NCBI RefSeq assembly: GCF_001904655.1 | Contig: NZ_MRCC01000002.1 | Location: forward strand, 248,001 to 312,000 | Direction of reading: 5' to 3' | Source: Chroogloeocystis siderophila 5.2 s.c.1 | GTDB taxonomy: Bacteria > Cyanobacteriota > Cyanobacteriia > Cyanobacteriales > Chroococcidiopsidaceae | DNA: 64,000 bases | Shown: positions 18,034 to 28,201 of the stretch, piece after piece | How the letters are laid out: each line of letters starts with the position of its first letter | Numbering within the stretch: position 1 is the first letter of the stretch | The notes under the pieces: model-generated | What the model was told of the DNA's origin: nothing | Databases searched by the model: none | What the model saw: the letters and a program-made list of their open reading frames with translations, nothing else | Program-made: the position numbers and the translations under genes

Positions 18034-21000
18034 GTGCTGCAAACAAGTAGACCTAAGCCTATGTTTGCCTGCAATATTACCGTTGCATTATCACAGTTAC
18101 ACAACGAAATCAGAAATTGTGAAACAGCATTGTTGAAGCTAATACAAAAGAAAAAAAGCATGGCTGACAAAGTATTAGAACAAGACCCCATCAATACTCA
18201 ACTGCAAAAAAATCCCATTGCTATTATTGGGATGGCATCGCTGTTCCCGCAGTCGAGAAATACACAGCAATATTGGCAAAAAATTATTGAAAAAGTTGAT
18301 TGTATCACTGATGTGCCACCTTCGCGCTGGGATGTTGATGCCTATTACGATCCAGACCCGAAAACGCCTGATAAAACTTATTGCAAACGCGGTGGTTTTA
18401 TTCCAGATATTGACTTTAACCCAATGGAATTTGGGCTACCACCTAATATTTTAGAAGTCACCGATGTTTCGCAATTACTTGGCTTAGTTGTTGCCAAAGA
18501 AGCAATGGAAGACGCGGGATATGATGAAACGCGGCAGTTTAATCGCGATCGCACCGGAGTTATTTTAGGCGTTGCCTTAGCAAGACAGTTAGCCATGCCT
18601 TTAGGTGCAAGATTGCAATATCCCATTTGGGAAAAAGCCCTGAAAAGCAGCGGCTTATCCGACGCAGACACGCAAAAAATCATCGACAAAATTAAAAGCG
18701 CGTACGTCAACTGGGAAGAAAACGCCTTTCCAGGAATGCTTGCCAATGTTGTCAGTGGTAGAATTGCGAATCGCCTTGATTTCGGGGGAACAAACTGCGT
18801 TGTCGATGCGGCTTGCGCAAGTTCATTGGGGGCGTTACGCATGGCAATGAGCGAGTTAGTCGAACATCGCTGTGACATGATGTTGACAGGCGGTGTCGAT
18901 ACTGATAACTCGATCGTCGCGTATATGTGCTTTAGTAAAACTCCGGCAGTATCCCCTAGCCAAAACGTCAAACCTTTCGATGCGGAATCAGATGGGATGA
19001 TGCTAGGCGAAGGTATCGGCATGATCGTCCTCAAGCGGCTTAGCGATGCTGAACGTGACGGCGATAAAATTTATGCCGTAATTAAAGGTATTGGGACTTC
19101 CAGCGATGGCAAGTACAAAAGTATCTACGCGCCGCGCCCTGAAGGACAAATCAGCGCGTTACGCCGCGCGTACGAAGATGCAGACTGTGCGCCGGAAAGC
19201 GTTAGTTTAATTGAAGCGCACGGAACAGGCACAATGGCAGGCGACCCCACTGAGTTTACCGCTTTAAAAGCTTTTTTTGAAGAAACAAACGTCGGTAAAC
19301 AAAAAATTGCCCTTGGTAGCGTCAAGTCGCAAATTGGACATACCAAAGCCGCCGCCGGTGCAGCAAGTCTCATTAAAACAGCTTTGGCACTGCATCACAA
19401 AGTTTTACCGCCGACAATCAACGTCACAAAACCGAATCCAAAACTCAAAATCGAGGATTCACCCTTTTATCTCAACACCGAAACGCGTCCTTGGTTAGCA
19501 GGCGAAGCACCGCGACGGGCTGGAGTGAGTTCGTTTGGCTTTGGCGGAACGAATTATCACGTCGTTTTAGAAGAATACACCAAGGAACACAAGAATTATC
19601 CTTATCGAATTCATCAAACGCCCCAGATTGTCTTACTATCCGCCGCGACACCCGAACAGTTACAGCGTAAGTGTGCTGATGTACTCGCACAGTTGCAAGG
19701 AGAAGCCGCAGAACAACACTTTGCCCAAGTTGTTGGTGCATCGCAAACGCTAGAAGTTCCTGTGACAGAGGCAAGGCTTGGTTTTGTTGCTGATTCAGCA
19801 AGTCAAGCGATCGCCTTACTGCAAATCAGTATTGAACAACTTAAAAACAATTCAACCAATTGGGAACATCCCCAAGGCATTTATTATCGCCAAAGCGGTA
19901 TCGATCCGACAGGTAAAGTCGTCGCGCTGTTTTCTGGGCAAGGTTCGCAATACCTTGATATGGGTAGAGAATTGGCACTCAACTTTCCCTGCTTGCGACA
20001 GGTTTACAGCCAGATGGATAACCTGTTAATTCAAGACGGATTGCAGCCGATCTCCGAAATTGTGTTTCCGCCTCCGGTGTTTGATAACGCGCAACGCCAA
20101 AAGCAGCAAGAAGCTTTGCAGCAGACGCAATACGCGCAGCCAGCCATCGGAGTATTTAGCGCCGGATTGTACAAAATATTTCAACAAGCGGGGTTTAAAC
20201 CTGATTTTGTCGCTGGACATAGTTTTGGTGAATTAACTGCATTGTGGGCGGCTGAAGTTTTAAGCGATCGCGATTATTTATCGCTTGTCAAAGCGCGGGG
20301 ACAAGCAATGGCAACTCCCAAGCAACCAGACTTTGACGCGGGGGCGATGCTAGCGGTGAAAGGCGATGTCAGTCAAGTCACGACATTCATCAAGCAGTTT
20401 CCGCTAGTAACGATCGCCAACTTCAACTCGACAAAGCAAGTCGTTTTGGCGGGAACCAAACTAGAAATTGCCCAAGTACAACAAGCTTTGAATGCCCAAG
20501 GCTTCTCCACGGTTGTTCTCCCTGTCGCCGCCGCGTTTCACACGCCGTTAGTCGGTTACGCACAAAAACCTTTTGCCCAGGCAATTGAAGCAACGCGTTT
20601 TGAAGCACCAAAAACGGTAATTTACTCGAATGTAACAGGGAAACCGTATCCCCAAGAACCCCAGGCAATTCAAAAAATCCTCAAAGAACACTTACTTAAT
20701 TCGGTGTTATTTAAGGATCAGATCGAGAATATCTATGCAGGTGGGGGATATTTCTTCGTTGAATTTGGACCAAGAAATATTTTGACGAATTTAGTCAAAG
20801 AAACACTTGGTGATCGCCCGCACTTAGCTGTGGCGGTGAATGCACACAAACAACAAAATAGCGATCGCACGCTGCGATCAGCAGTTGTTCAATTGCGCGT
20901 CGCAGGATTGTCGCTGAAAAATATTGATCCTTACCAATTAGAAACGAAAACTCCTACTCCAAAAGGCAATAAAGCCCTCAACGTCCGCTTAAATAGTGCA

Positions 21001-23109
21001 AACTATATTTCAGAAAAAACACAAGCTGCATTCGCGCAAGCTTTAGCAGATACACACATCTCAGTCGCCCCACCCGTGCCATCTACACCAGTGACAAACG
21101 GACATCATCCGCAGCCAGTACCTGCTTTTAGTCAACCAGAAGCAGCCACCAGTGTAACGCCACCACCCGCCACAGTGGACTATCAAAAAATGTTGGACAG
21201 CATCGAATCTACGCTGGCAGAGTTTAACGATCATCACGGTGACATCTTACAAGTCCACGAAGAATCGCTAAAACACCAAAGCGAATATGTGCAAACGTTC
21301 TTTGAACTTACGCAGCAGCAAAATGTCTTACTTGCCAACGCCCAAGATGCTGCGGTAAGAGATAGCTTGGAACGCAGTATGATGCGGTTTCATGATCATC
21401 AAGCAGAAACTTTGCGAATTCACGAACAATATCTGCAACAGCAGATGGAACATTCGCACAACTTTTTCCAACTGATTGAACAAAAATACGAATCCGCGAT
21501 CGCACAAGGCGTAACGAAAGCGTTTCAACCAAAACCATCTATCAGCAACGGTAACGGTAACGGACATCACGCGAATGGTCATGGTGTTTCCCTCGTAGAA
21601 CAAAGCAGCAAGCCTGCTGAGAATACCGCTGTCAAACCGTCGCCTAGCGAAGCGCTATCTGAACCCCCACTACCAATAACACCCCCCGTCACCGAACCAT
21701 CAATTTCTGCACCCACAGCATTAATCGATATTGCCGATTTAAGTCAAACATTGCTGAATGTCGTCAGCGATAAAACAGGTTATCCAGTGGAAATGCTGGA
21801 GTTAGAAATGGACATGGAGGCTGATTTAGGGATTGATTCGATTAAGCGCGTCGAAATTTTAGGCGCACTGCTTGAATTGTACCCAGGCTTACCACAACCA
21901 AATCCTGATGAATTGGGCGAATTGCGTACTCTCGGTCAAATTGCCGAGTATATGAGCCGTATTGCGACAACACTTCCGGTAAAAGCTAAAGTGACAACAA
22001 TAGACGCAGTTGTTCAGGATGAAGTAACGACACCTGTGGTATCAATTCCGAACCCTCCCATCGAACCATCAATTTCTGCACCCACAGCATTAATCGATGT
22101 TGCCGATTTAAGTCAAACACTGCTGAATGTCGTCAGCGATAAAACAGGTTATCCAGTGGAAATGCTGGAGTTAGAAATGGACATGGAGGCTGATTTAGGG
22201 ATTGATTCGATTAAGCGCGTCGAAATTTTAGGCGCACTGCTTGAATTGTACCCAGGCTTACCACAACCAAATCCTGATGAATTGGGCGAATTGCGTACTC
22301 TCGGTCAAATTGCCGAGTATATGAGTCGTATTGCCGGTAATTCAACTGCAACGGAGACACTGCCAAAAAAGCAGGATAGCGCAGAACTAGACAGCCACAA
22401 TATTATGCGCAGTGTGGTGAAGTTGAAAGTTCTACCGCCTCCCGATCGCTTGGAATATCACTTACCCCAACAGCACGTTTGTTTAATTACCGATAATGGT
22501 TCGACTTTAACATCACAATTAGCGCAGGCTTTAATTGCCAAAGGCGAAAAAGTTGTTGTTTTGAGTTTTCCCAAATCTGTAATTCCACAAAGCGCAGGTG
22601 TAGAAAAGCATATTCCACGTGTTGTTTTGGAGGACTTGAGTGAAACACATCTGCAACAACAGTTAAATGCGATCGCGCAACACGGTTCTATTGGCAGTTT
22701 TATTCACCTTCATCCGACGATTCACAATGAACGCGAGGAGATTGCTTATCTCAATTCAGAAACCGCCTTACTCAAACATATCTTCTTGATCGCCAAGTAT
22801 CTCAAAGAACCACTCAATTCCTCCGCCACCCAAGGGCGCAGTTGTTTTATAACAGTAACGCACCTTGACGGCGAATTGGGTATCGGACAAAAAAATCACT
22901 ACAGTGCGATCGCTGGTGGGTTGTTTGGACTGACCAAAACACTGAATCAAGAATGGGAAGCGGTATTCTGTCGCGCTATTGACTTCAGCACGAATATCGA
23001 CGCACAACAAGCCGTACAACACATCCTCGCAGAAATTCAAGATCCCAATCGTTTAATTAGTGAGGTAGGCTACGGCGCTAAGGGGAGAGTCACGCTTGTC
23101 AGGAACTAG
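18034..23109 (+). CDS. hglE: HglE/PfaA-type polyketide synthase: KS-AT-ACP-ACP-KR (N-terminal half)
   Basis: Up to 1691 aa from GTG 18034. ATG 18061 and ATG 18160 are alternative starts; the KS begins only near residue 62. The KS domain has its active Cys at about residue 261 ('DAACASS'), His in 'EAHGTGT' and 'GQIGHTKAAAG'-like context, and 'SFGFGGTNYHVVLE' at its end. The acyltransferase has Ser in GHSFGE (about 730). A His/Glu-rich helical linker (about 1050-1160) carries two copies of an F..HHG..L..HEE.L motif. Two ACPs follow, each with LGIDSIKRVEIL (Ser about 1269 and 1392). The final ~230 aa look like the structural half of a ketoreductase. This architecture and the LGIDSIKRV-type ACPs belong to PUFA-synthase and heterocyst-glycolipid synthases. 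The ORF ends in a 1-nt overlap with the next gene, inside what should be one KR domain. Confidence 0.88.
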   Translation: MLQTSRPKPMFACNITVALSQLHNEIRNCETALLKLIQKKKSMADKVLEQDPINTQLQKNPIAIIGMASLFPQSRNTQQYWQKIIEKVDCITDVPPSRWDVDAYYDPDPKTPDKTYCKRGGFIPDIDFNPMEFGLPPNILEVTDVSQLLGLVVAKEAMEDAGYDETRQFNRDRTGVILGVALARQLAMPLGARLQYPIWEKALKSSGLSDADTQKIIDKIKSAYVNWEENAFPGMLANVVSGRIANRLDFGGTNCVVDAACASSLGALRMAMSELVEHRCDMMLTGGVDTDNSIVAYMCFSKTPAVSPSQNVKPFDAESDGMMLGEGIGMIVLKRLSDAERDGDKIYAVIKGIGTSSDGKYKSIYAPRPEGQISALRRAYEDADCAPESVSLIEAHGTGTMAGDPTEFTALKAFFEETNVGKQKIALGSVKSQIGHTKAAAGAASLIKTALALHHKVLPPTINVTKPNPKLKIEDSPFYLNTETRPWLAGEAPRRAGVSSFGFGGTNYHVVLEEYTKEHKNYPYRIHQTPQIVLLSAATPEQLQRKCADVLAQLQGEAAEQHFAQVVGASQTLEVPVTEARLGFVADSASQAIALLQISIEQLKNNSTNWEHPQGIYYRQSGIDPTGKVVALFSGQGSQYLDMGRELALNFPCLRQVYSQMDNLLIQDGLQPISEIVFPPPVFDNAQRQKQQEALQQTQYAQPAIGVFSAGLYKIFQQAGFKPDFVAGHSFGELTALWAAEVLSDRDYLSLVKARGQAMATPKQPDFDAGAMLAVKGDVSQVTTFIKQFPLVTIANFNSTKQVVLAGTKLEIAQVQQALNAQGFSTVVLPVAAAFHTPLVGYAQKPFAQAIEATRFEAPKTVIYSNVTGKPYPQEPQAIQKILKEHLLNSVLFKDQIENIYAGGGYFFVEFGPRNILTNLVKETLGDRPHLAVAVNAHKQQNSDRTLRSAVVQLRVAGLSLKNIDPYQLETKTPTPKGNKALNVRLNSANYISEKTQAAFAQALADTHISVAPPVPSTPVTNGHHPQPVPAFSQPEAATSVTPPPATVDYQKMLDSIESTLAEFNDHHGDILQVHEESLKHQSEYVQTFFELTQQQNVLLANAQDAAVRDSLERSMMRFHDHQAETLRIHEQYLQQQMEHSHNFFQLIEQKYESAIAQGVTKAFQPKPSISNGNGNGHHANGHGVSLVEQSSKPAENTAVKPSPSEALSEPPLPITPPVTEPSISAPTALIDIADLSQTLLNVVSDKTGYPVEMLELEMDMEADLGIDSIKRVEILGALLELYPGLPQPNPDELGELRTLGQIAEYMSRIATTLPVKAKVTTIDAVVQDEVTTPVVSIPNPPIEPSISAPTALIDVADLSQTLLNVVSDKTGYPVEMLELEMDMEADLGIDSIKRVEILGALLELYPGLPQPNPDELGELRTLGQIAEYMSRIAGNSTATETLPKKQDSAELDSHNIMRSVVKLKVLPPPDRLEYHLPQQHVCLITDNGSTLTSQLAQALIAKGEKVVVLSFPKSVIPQSAGVEKHIPRVVLEDLSETHLQQQLNAIAQHGSIGSFIHLHPTIHNEREEIAYLNSETALLKHIFLIAKYLKEPLNSSATQGRSCFITVTHLDGELGIGQKNHYSAIAGGLFGLTKTLNQEWEAVFCRAIDFSTNIDAQQAVQHILAEIQDPNRLISEVGYGAKGRVTLVRN
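21692..21966 (+). repeat. ACP-encoding direct repeat, copy 1
   Basis: About 275 bp encoding the first ACP and flanking linker. It repeats at 22061-22335 (offset 369 bp) with only about three differences seen by eye, which points to recent duplication or gene conversion. Confidence 0.9.
22061..22335 (+). repeat. ACP-encoding direct repeat, copy 2
   Basis: Second copy of the 275-bp ACP unit, including the upstream 'EPSISAPTALID' linker. The changes seen relative to copy 1 are ATT to GTT in 'LIDI/VAD', a silent TTG/CTG change and a silent AGC/AGT change. Confidence 0.9.
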
Positions 23110-24854
23110 TGACTAGTGGAAAAGACATCCTACCTGTCATGAAAACTTTCAAGAATCGGAATAAACGCATGAAAAGCCAGGTTGACTCAAATTCTGTATT
23201 TCTTGTCAGCGGTGGTGCTAAGGGAATAACTGCACAATGCGTTATCGAATTAGCGAAAGCGAAGCAATGCAAATTTATTCTTTTAGGACGTTCTTCACTC
23301 ACGCCAGAACCTGTATGGGCTAAAAGATGCACGAGTGAAGCGGAACTGAAAAAGCGCATTATGGAGTATCTGATTGCCAGTGGGGAAAAACCAACTCCCG
23401 CTACGGTGCAGAAACACTACAATGCGATCGCATCAGCCCGCGAAATTCAAGCAACACTCGATGCCATCGCGCAAGCGGGTGGCGAAGCCGAATACCTCAG
23501 TGTTGATGTCACCGATGCAGCAGCGTTACAAGCGATCGCCGAACGTCTGGAAACAGTCACCGGAATGATTCACGGCGCAGGTAATCTAGCGGATAAGCGG
23601 ATTGAAAAAAAATCTGCGCAAGACTTTGACAAAGTTTATAACGCCAAAGTGACGGGTTTAGCCAATCTGTTGCGTTGTATTCCGATAAGCCAGTTGCAAC
23701 ACTTGGTTTTATTTTCTTCGGTTGCAGGGTTTTACGGCAATGTCGGACAAGCTGATTATGCGATCGCCAACGAAGTTCTGAATAAATCAGCGCAGCTTGT
23801 TAAATACTACTATCCTGATTGTCATGTTGTTGCGATTAATTGGGGACCTTGGGATAGCGGGATGGTTAGCCCTGAATTAAAAAAAGCATTCGCCGAACGC
23901 AACATTGAAACAATTCCGATCCAAGTTGGTGCCAAAATGCTTGTGAAAGAACTTGAATCAACTCATCAAGATACTCAAGTTGTTATTGGTAGCCCTTTAA
24001 CCTTTTCAGAAACCTTCAATTCTCAACTACAAACTTTTCGCATTCAGCGGCACTTAACTTTAGTGGCTAATCCGTTTTTACAAGACCACATAATTGCAAA
24101 TCGCCCTGTTCTTCCAGCAACTTGTGCCATAGCTTGGATCGCGAATACGTGCGAACAACTTTATCCTGGTTATCACTTTTGTAGCTGTAGAAATTACAAA
24201 GTTCTCAAAGGAATTATATTTGAACCTACCACGCCTACTGAATATACACTTGAACTGCAAGAAATTAACAAAAACAACATAGAAATTGAATTTGATGCTA
24301 AAATTTGGAGTAAGAATTTAGAAGGAAAAATTCGCTATCACTTTAGCACGCAATTAACTCTAAAACGCCAAAGTTCTTCTTCCCCCAATTACCATTTTCT
24401 TAACCTCAACTTCGACCAAAGTTATCCTTCTGAATCTTTTTATCAGGATGGTTCCGCCAGCTTATTTCATGGTAAAAGTTTTCAGGGAGTTAGGCGAGTT
24501 CTCAATATAACTCCAGAAAAAGTAACGATTGAGTGCTTACTTCCGCAAGTCAGCGAACAGCAACAAGGGCAATTTCCCGTCCAAACGTTTAATCCCTATA
24601 TCGTTGATGTCCAAATTCATTCTTTGTGGATTTGGTCACAATATTTTCATCAGCACGGTTGTTTACCTTCGGCAATTCATCTTTACAAACAATTTGCGCC
24701 GGTTTCTTTTGATGAAATATTTTATGTCTCTTGTGAAGTCAAGTCTAAAACAGATAGTAGCATAGTCGCTGAGGTCATTACTCACGATAGTCAAGGAAAG
24801 ATTTATTCGCGCATGACTGAAGCTAAGGGAACTTTATTGTCTTTAAAGTCATAA
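23109..24854 (+). CDS. hglD: Ketoreductase (catalytic half)-dehydratase protein, HglD-like
   Basis: 581 aa from GTG 23109, overlapping the previous stop as TAGTG with AGGA just upstream. ATG 23139 is an alternative. The Rossmann motif is 'VFLVSGGAKGIT' (about residues 30-41), and the short-chain dehydrogenase signature is 'FSSVAGFYGNVGQADYAIAN' with Ser and Tyr. The C-terminal half is a hot-dog dehydratase: 'NPFLQDHIIANRPVLPATCA' has the H....RPVLP signature of PKS dehydratases. The KR lacks its structural subdomain, which is at the end of the preceding protein, so both polypeptides may act together, or the pair may be a single gene broken by a frameshift. It would reduce and dehydrate beta-ketoacyl chains. 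The hglD assignment is by architecture and context. Confidence 0.78.
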   Translation: MTSGKDILPVMKTFKNRNKRMKSQVDSNSVFLVSGGAKGITAQCVIELAKAKQCKFILLGRSSLTPEPVWAKRCTSEAELKKRIMEYLIASGEKPTPATVQKHYNAIASAREIQATLDAIAQAGGEAEYLSVDVTDAAALQAIAERLETVTGMIHGAGNLADKRIEKKSAQDFDKVYNAKVTGLANLLRCIPISQLQHLVLFSSVAGFYGNVGQADYAIANEVLNKSAQLVKYYYPDCHVVAINWGPWDSGMVSPELKKAFAERNIETIPIQVGAKMLVKELESTHQDTQVVIGSPLTFSETFNSQLQTFRIQRHLTLVANPFLQDHIIANRPVLPATCAIAWIANTCEQLYPGYHFCSCRNYKVLKGIIFEPTTPTEYTLELQEINKNNIEIEFDAKIWSKNLEGKIRYHFSTQLTLKRQSSSSPNYHFLNLNFDQSYPSESFYQDGSASLFHGKSFQGVRRVLNITPEKVTIECLLPQVSEQQQGQFPVQTFNPYIVDVQIHSLWIWSQYFHQHGCLPSAIHLYKQFAPVSFDEIFYVSCEVKSKTDSSIVAEVITHDSQGKIYSRMTEAKGTLLSLKS

Positions 24855-24899
24855 GAATTGATACAGAGGCACAGCAGAACGAAAGAGTAGAGGTAAACG

Positions 24900-27800
24900 A
24901 TGTTGACGCAAAAACAAGCTCCCAAAATAGCTATTACTGGGATGAACTTGATTGCAGGTTCGTGCCAAGATTTAGATAGCTTTGAGCGAATTGTTTATGA
25001 AGGAAAACAAAATTTTATTGAGTTACCTCGAAGTCGCTGGCAAGGTAAAGCAGAACAGCTTCTTAAGGAAAACCAAATTGAAAATAATCAAGTGCCTTTA
25101 GGAGGGTATCTACCATTCAAAATTAATGAGCAACTAGCAATTAACGATATAGAAGAATTGAATCCGCAAGAACTATTAATACTTAAAGTTGCAAATAATG
25201 CTTTGCAAGATGCGGAAATTAAGCCTGGTGAAAAAGTTGCCGTTATTATTGCTACGGCAACTCAAATTTCGCTACAGAGACTTTATAGTAAACAGCAGTT
25301 TACTCGACAACTACAAACAATTTTGGCGGGGAAAACGACAGCGAATGATTCGGCGTTGGCTACAACAAATATTAGTCAGACACAAAGTGAATATCGTAGT
25401 CCTATAGAAAACACGATCGCAACTCGCATTTCTGCGTTGTGGCAATTTGAAGCACCCGCGTTTACACTAACAGCCGAAGAGAATTCAGCATTTAAAGCGC
25501 TAGAAGTTGCCCAAAATCTTCTTGTACTCGGCGAAGTCGATGCGGTTGTCGTTGGTGCAGTCGATTTAGCTGGTAGTAGCGAAAGTGTTTTATTACGCAA
25601 CCAGTTAGCCAAAATTAATACAGGTGTTCCTACTTTAAGTTATGACGAAAATGCTAATGGTTGGATCGTTGGTGAGGGTGCGGGTGCAGTTGTTTTAAAG
25701 TTACTCGATACCGCGATCACCTCATGCGATCGCATCTATGCGGTGATTGATGCGATTAGTTTACTGCCACAGCATACAGCTTCCGCGTACGATTCCGCAG
25801 CGGTTACGCAAGTTTGTCAACGCGCTTTTCAAATTGCCGATCTTTACCCCCAAGATATCGACTATCTCGAAGTGCATGGTAGTGGAGTAGAAGCAGAAGA
25901 TAACGCAGAAATAGCAGGTTTACTCGCCGCGTATCAAACATCGACTGAACTCAGTTGTGCCATTGGTAGTGTCAAAGCCAATATCGGACACACCTATGCA
26001 GCAGCTGAAATCATGAGTTTGATTAAAACTGCGCTATGCCTGTATTACCGCTATATTCCTGCAACACCGCAGTGGAGTCGTCCCAAAAACCCCGAAATTT
26101 GGCAAGAAAGTCCTTTTTACGTCGCGACAGAATCGAAACCTTGGTTTCGCGCGTTAGAGAAGCCAAGAAGCGCTGCAATTAATAGTATTTCCTTAGATGG
26201 CAGCTACGCTCATATCATTTTATCTGAAGACACAAGCAAAAAGAACTTGACGCGATTTTATGCAGATAGCAATCGGTATTTGACTCAAATGCCATTTTAT
26301 CTATTTGCGCTCGCGGCTGAGAATCATACTGATTTAATTGCGCAACTGCATACACTAGAGCAAACTATTCAAGATTGTACTTCTTTAACCACAGCGGCAA
26401 GTCAAACGTTTGCTACTTTCCAAAAGCAAGTGAATGCAGCTTATACACTAGCACTTCTCGGACGCAACAAAGACGACTTATTACGAGAAATTCAACGCGC
26501 CTTTACAGGTGTAGAACGTGCATTTGAGCAAAACGGCGATTGGCACTCACCTGTAGGCAGTTATTTTACGACAAATCCCTTAGGGAAAAAAGGCGCGATC
26601 GCCTATGTTTATCCTGGGGCGTATAACTCTTATGTTGGTATTAGCAGAACTCTGTTTCGCTTATTTCCTCAAATTTACGACGATATTGTCATTAAAAGTG
26701 CTTGCAACCGCGTTGCCAATATTGAAAAGCGTCTCTATCCGCGCAGCTTGCACAAATTATCAAAACGCCAATTAGAAAGTATTGAACAGCAATTGCTCAA
26801 CGATCCTCTGGCAATGCTAGAGTCAGAAATGGGCTACGCTGGACTTATCACAACTATTTTCAAAGATTACTTTCACATCAAGCCATATTGCAGCTTCGGT
26901 TACAGTCTAGGCGAAACCAGCATGATGTTTTCACAAGGCGTCTGGACGGATTTTCAAGAATGTAGCAATTCATTAAATGCATCACCATTATTTAGTACTC
27001 GGCTTGCTGGTTCTAAAGATGCTGTCCGCGAATTTTGGGGTTTACCGCTAGTAGAAAATCCTGATGAATTTTGGAGTACCTATGTTTTAATCGCTTCAGT
27101 TGCTGATATTCAAGAATACATTAAGCAAGAAAATCGCGTTTATTTAACTCAAATTAATACTCCCAAAGAATGTGTTATTGCAGGAGAAACCCAAGCCTGT
27201 TTGCGATTAATTGAAAAATTGAATTGCGACGCCTTCCGTGCCCCATTTAATCATGTGATTCACTGCGAAGCAATGCGATCCGAGTATTCGGAACTTGTTC
27301 GTATCAAGACTCTACCTGTTCAAAATATTCCAGAAACTCTCTTTTATTCATCCGCAAAATACGCACCGATCGCACTCAATAGTGAATCTATCGCGCATCA
27401 TATCGCCCAATGTCTTTGCCAACAAGTTGATTTTCCGCGTTTAGTGAATCGTGTTTATGCTGATGGCGTACGTGTCTTTATTGAAGTCGGTGCGGGAAGT
27501 AATTGTTCGCGGTGGATTAGCGAAAATCTCAAAGGTCAAGAACACGTGACAGTGTCTGTAAATCGCCGAGGTGTAGATGATCATACATCTATTCTCAAAG
27601 CCTTAGCAAAGCTTCTGAGCCATCAAGTTTCTCTCGATTTATCCCCTCTATACACGCGATCACACTCAATAGTTTCTTTAGCAACGCAACAAAAATCCTT
27701 AAGTTTAACAAGTTTACCTTTAAATCAAATTGAATTAGATAGTGTAGATGATTCCGTTGTCGTTAATAAAAATACCGTCATTGAGCAAGCACCTATGCAA

Positions 27801-28145
27801 GTTTTACAAAAAGATAACACGACAATTTCAGTAGAAGCTATTCCCACATCATCCGAAACTATCAAGGTTATCGAACAGACAAATCCAGTTATACCGTTGA
27901 TAGCACAGCAGACACTCTTTCCTAAACGCAATCATTGCCTTGAAGATAACAATACCTATTTGAAATTAAAAGAAAACAATCAACGCACAACTCAAATCCA
28001 TACACAATTTCTCCAAGCACGCCAAAAAGCTTTACAACAAATGAGTAGAATGATTCAGCTACAGATGACCTACTCGCAATTAGCAACTCAAGATATCAAT
28101 ACAAATCCTCCAGTCAGTAAACCAGTTAGTTTATCTATGTCTTGA
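24900..28145 (+). CDS. hglC: HglC-type protein: chain-length-factor-like KS plus acyltransferase
   Basis: 1081 aa. The ribosome site GAGAGGT precedes ATG 24900. The N-terminal KS fold (about 5-450) has 'TAEENSAFKAL' where active KSs have DAACASS, so the nucleophilic Cys is Glu194. The His motifs are 'EVHGSGVEAEDN' and 'KANIGHTYAAAE'. That makes it a chain-length factor rather than a condensing enzyme, as in PfaC/PfaB-type synthases. The acyltransferase (about 560-930) has Ser669 in GYSLGE. The C-terminus (about 1020-1070) carries a Gln-rich helical motif ('QRTTQIHTQFLQARQKALQQ') resembling the linker repeats of the HglE-like protein. It is expected to pair with the KS of HglE to set chain length. 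It starts 45 bp after hglD. Confidence 0.85.
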   Translation: MLTQKQAPKIAITGMNLIAGSCQDLDSFERIVYEGKQNFIELPRSRWQGKAEQLLKENQIENNQVPLGGYLPFKINEQLAINDIEELNPQELLILKVANNALQDAEIKPGEKVAVIIATATQISLQRLYSKQQFTRQLQTILAGKTTANDSALATTNISQTQSEYRSPIENTIATRISALWQFEAPAFTLTAEENSAFKALEVAQNLLVLGEVDAVVVGAVDLAGSSESVLLRNQLAKINTGVPTLSYDENANGWIVGEGAGAVVLKLLDTAITSCDRIYAVIDAISLLPQHTASAYDSAAVTQVCQRAFQIADLYPQDIDYLEVHGSGVEAEDNAEIAGLLAAYQTSTELSCAIGSVKANIGHTYAAAEIMSLIKTALCLYYRYIPATPQWSRPKNPEIWQESPFYVATESKPWFRALEKPRSAAINSISLDGSYAHIILSEDTSKKNLTRFYADSNRYLTQMPFYLFALAAENHTDLIAQLHTLEQTIQDCTSLTTAASQTFATFQKQVNAAYTLALLGRNKDDLLREIQRAFTGVERAFEQNGDWHSPVGSYFTTNPLGKKGAIAYVYPGAYNSYVGISRTLFRLFPQIYDDIVIKSACNRVANIEKRLYPRSLHKLSKRQLESIEQQLLNDPLAMLESEMGYAGLITTIFKDYFHIKPYCSFGYSLGETSMMFSQGVWTDFQECSNSLNASPLFSTRLAGSKDAVREFWGLPLVENPDEFWSTYVLIASVADIQEYIKQENRVYLTQINTPKECVIAGETQACLRLIEKLNCDAFRAPFNHVIHCEAMRSEYSELVRIKTLPVQNIPETLFYSSAKYAPIALNSESIAHHIAQCLCQQVDFPRLVNRVYADGVRVFIEVGAGSNCSRWISENLKGQEHVTVSVNRRGVDDHTSILKALAKLLSHQVSLDLSPLYTRSHSIVSLATQQKSLSLTSLPLNQIELDSVDDSVVVNKNTVIEQAPMQVLQKDNTTISVEAIPTSSETIKVIEQTNPVIPLIAQQTLFPKRNHCLEDNNTYLKLKENNQRTTQIHTQFLQARQKALQQMSRMIQLQMTYSQLATQDINTNPPVSKPVSLSMS

Positions 28146-28201
28146 AGATGATGTTAATAAGTCACTAACAGGTATTGATTATCGTTAGAGGATTAACAAA
28201 C

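Noticed and set aside
23105-23118. 7-bp tandem duplication ACTAGTG at the hglE/hglD junction as cause of the split
   Set aside because: Removing one copy still leaves the TAG in the upstream frame, so it does not by itself restore a fusion.
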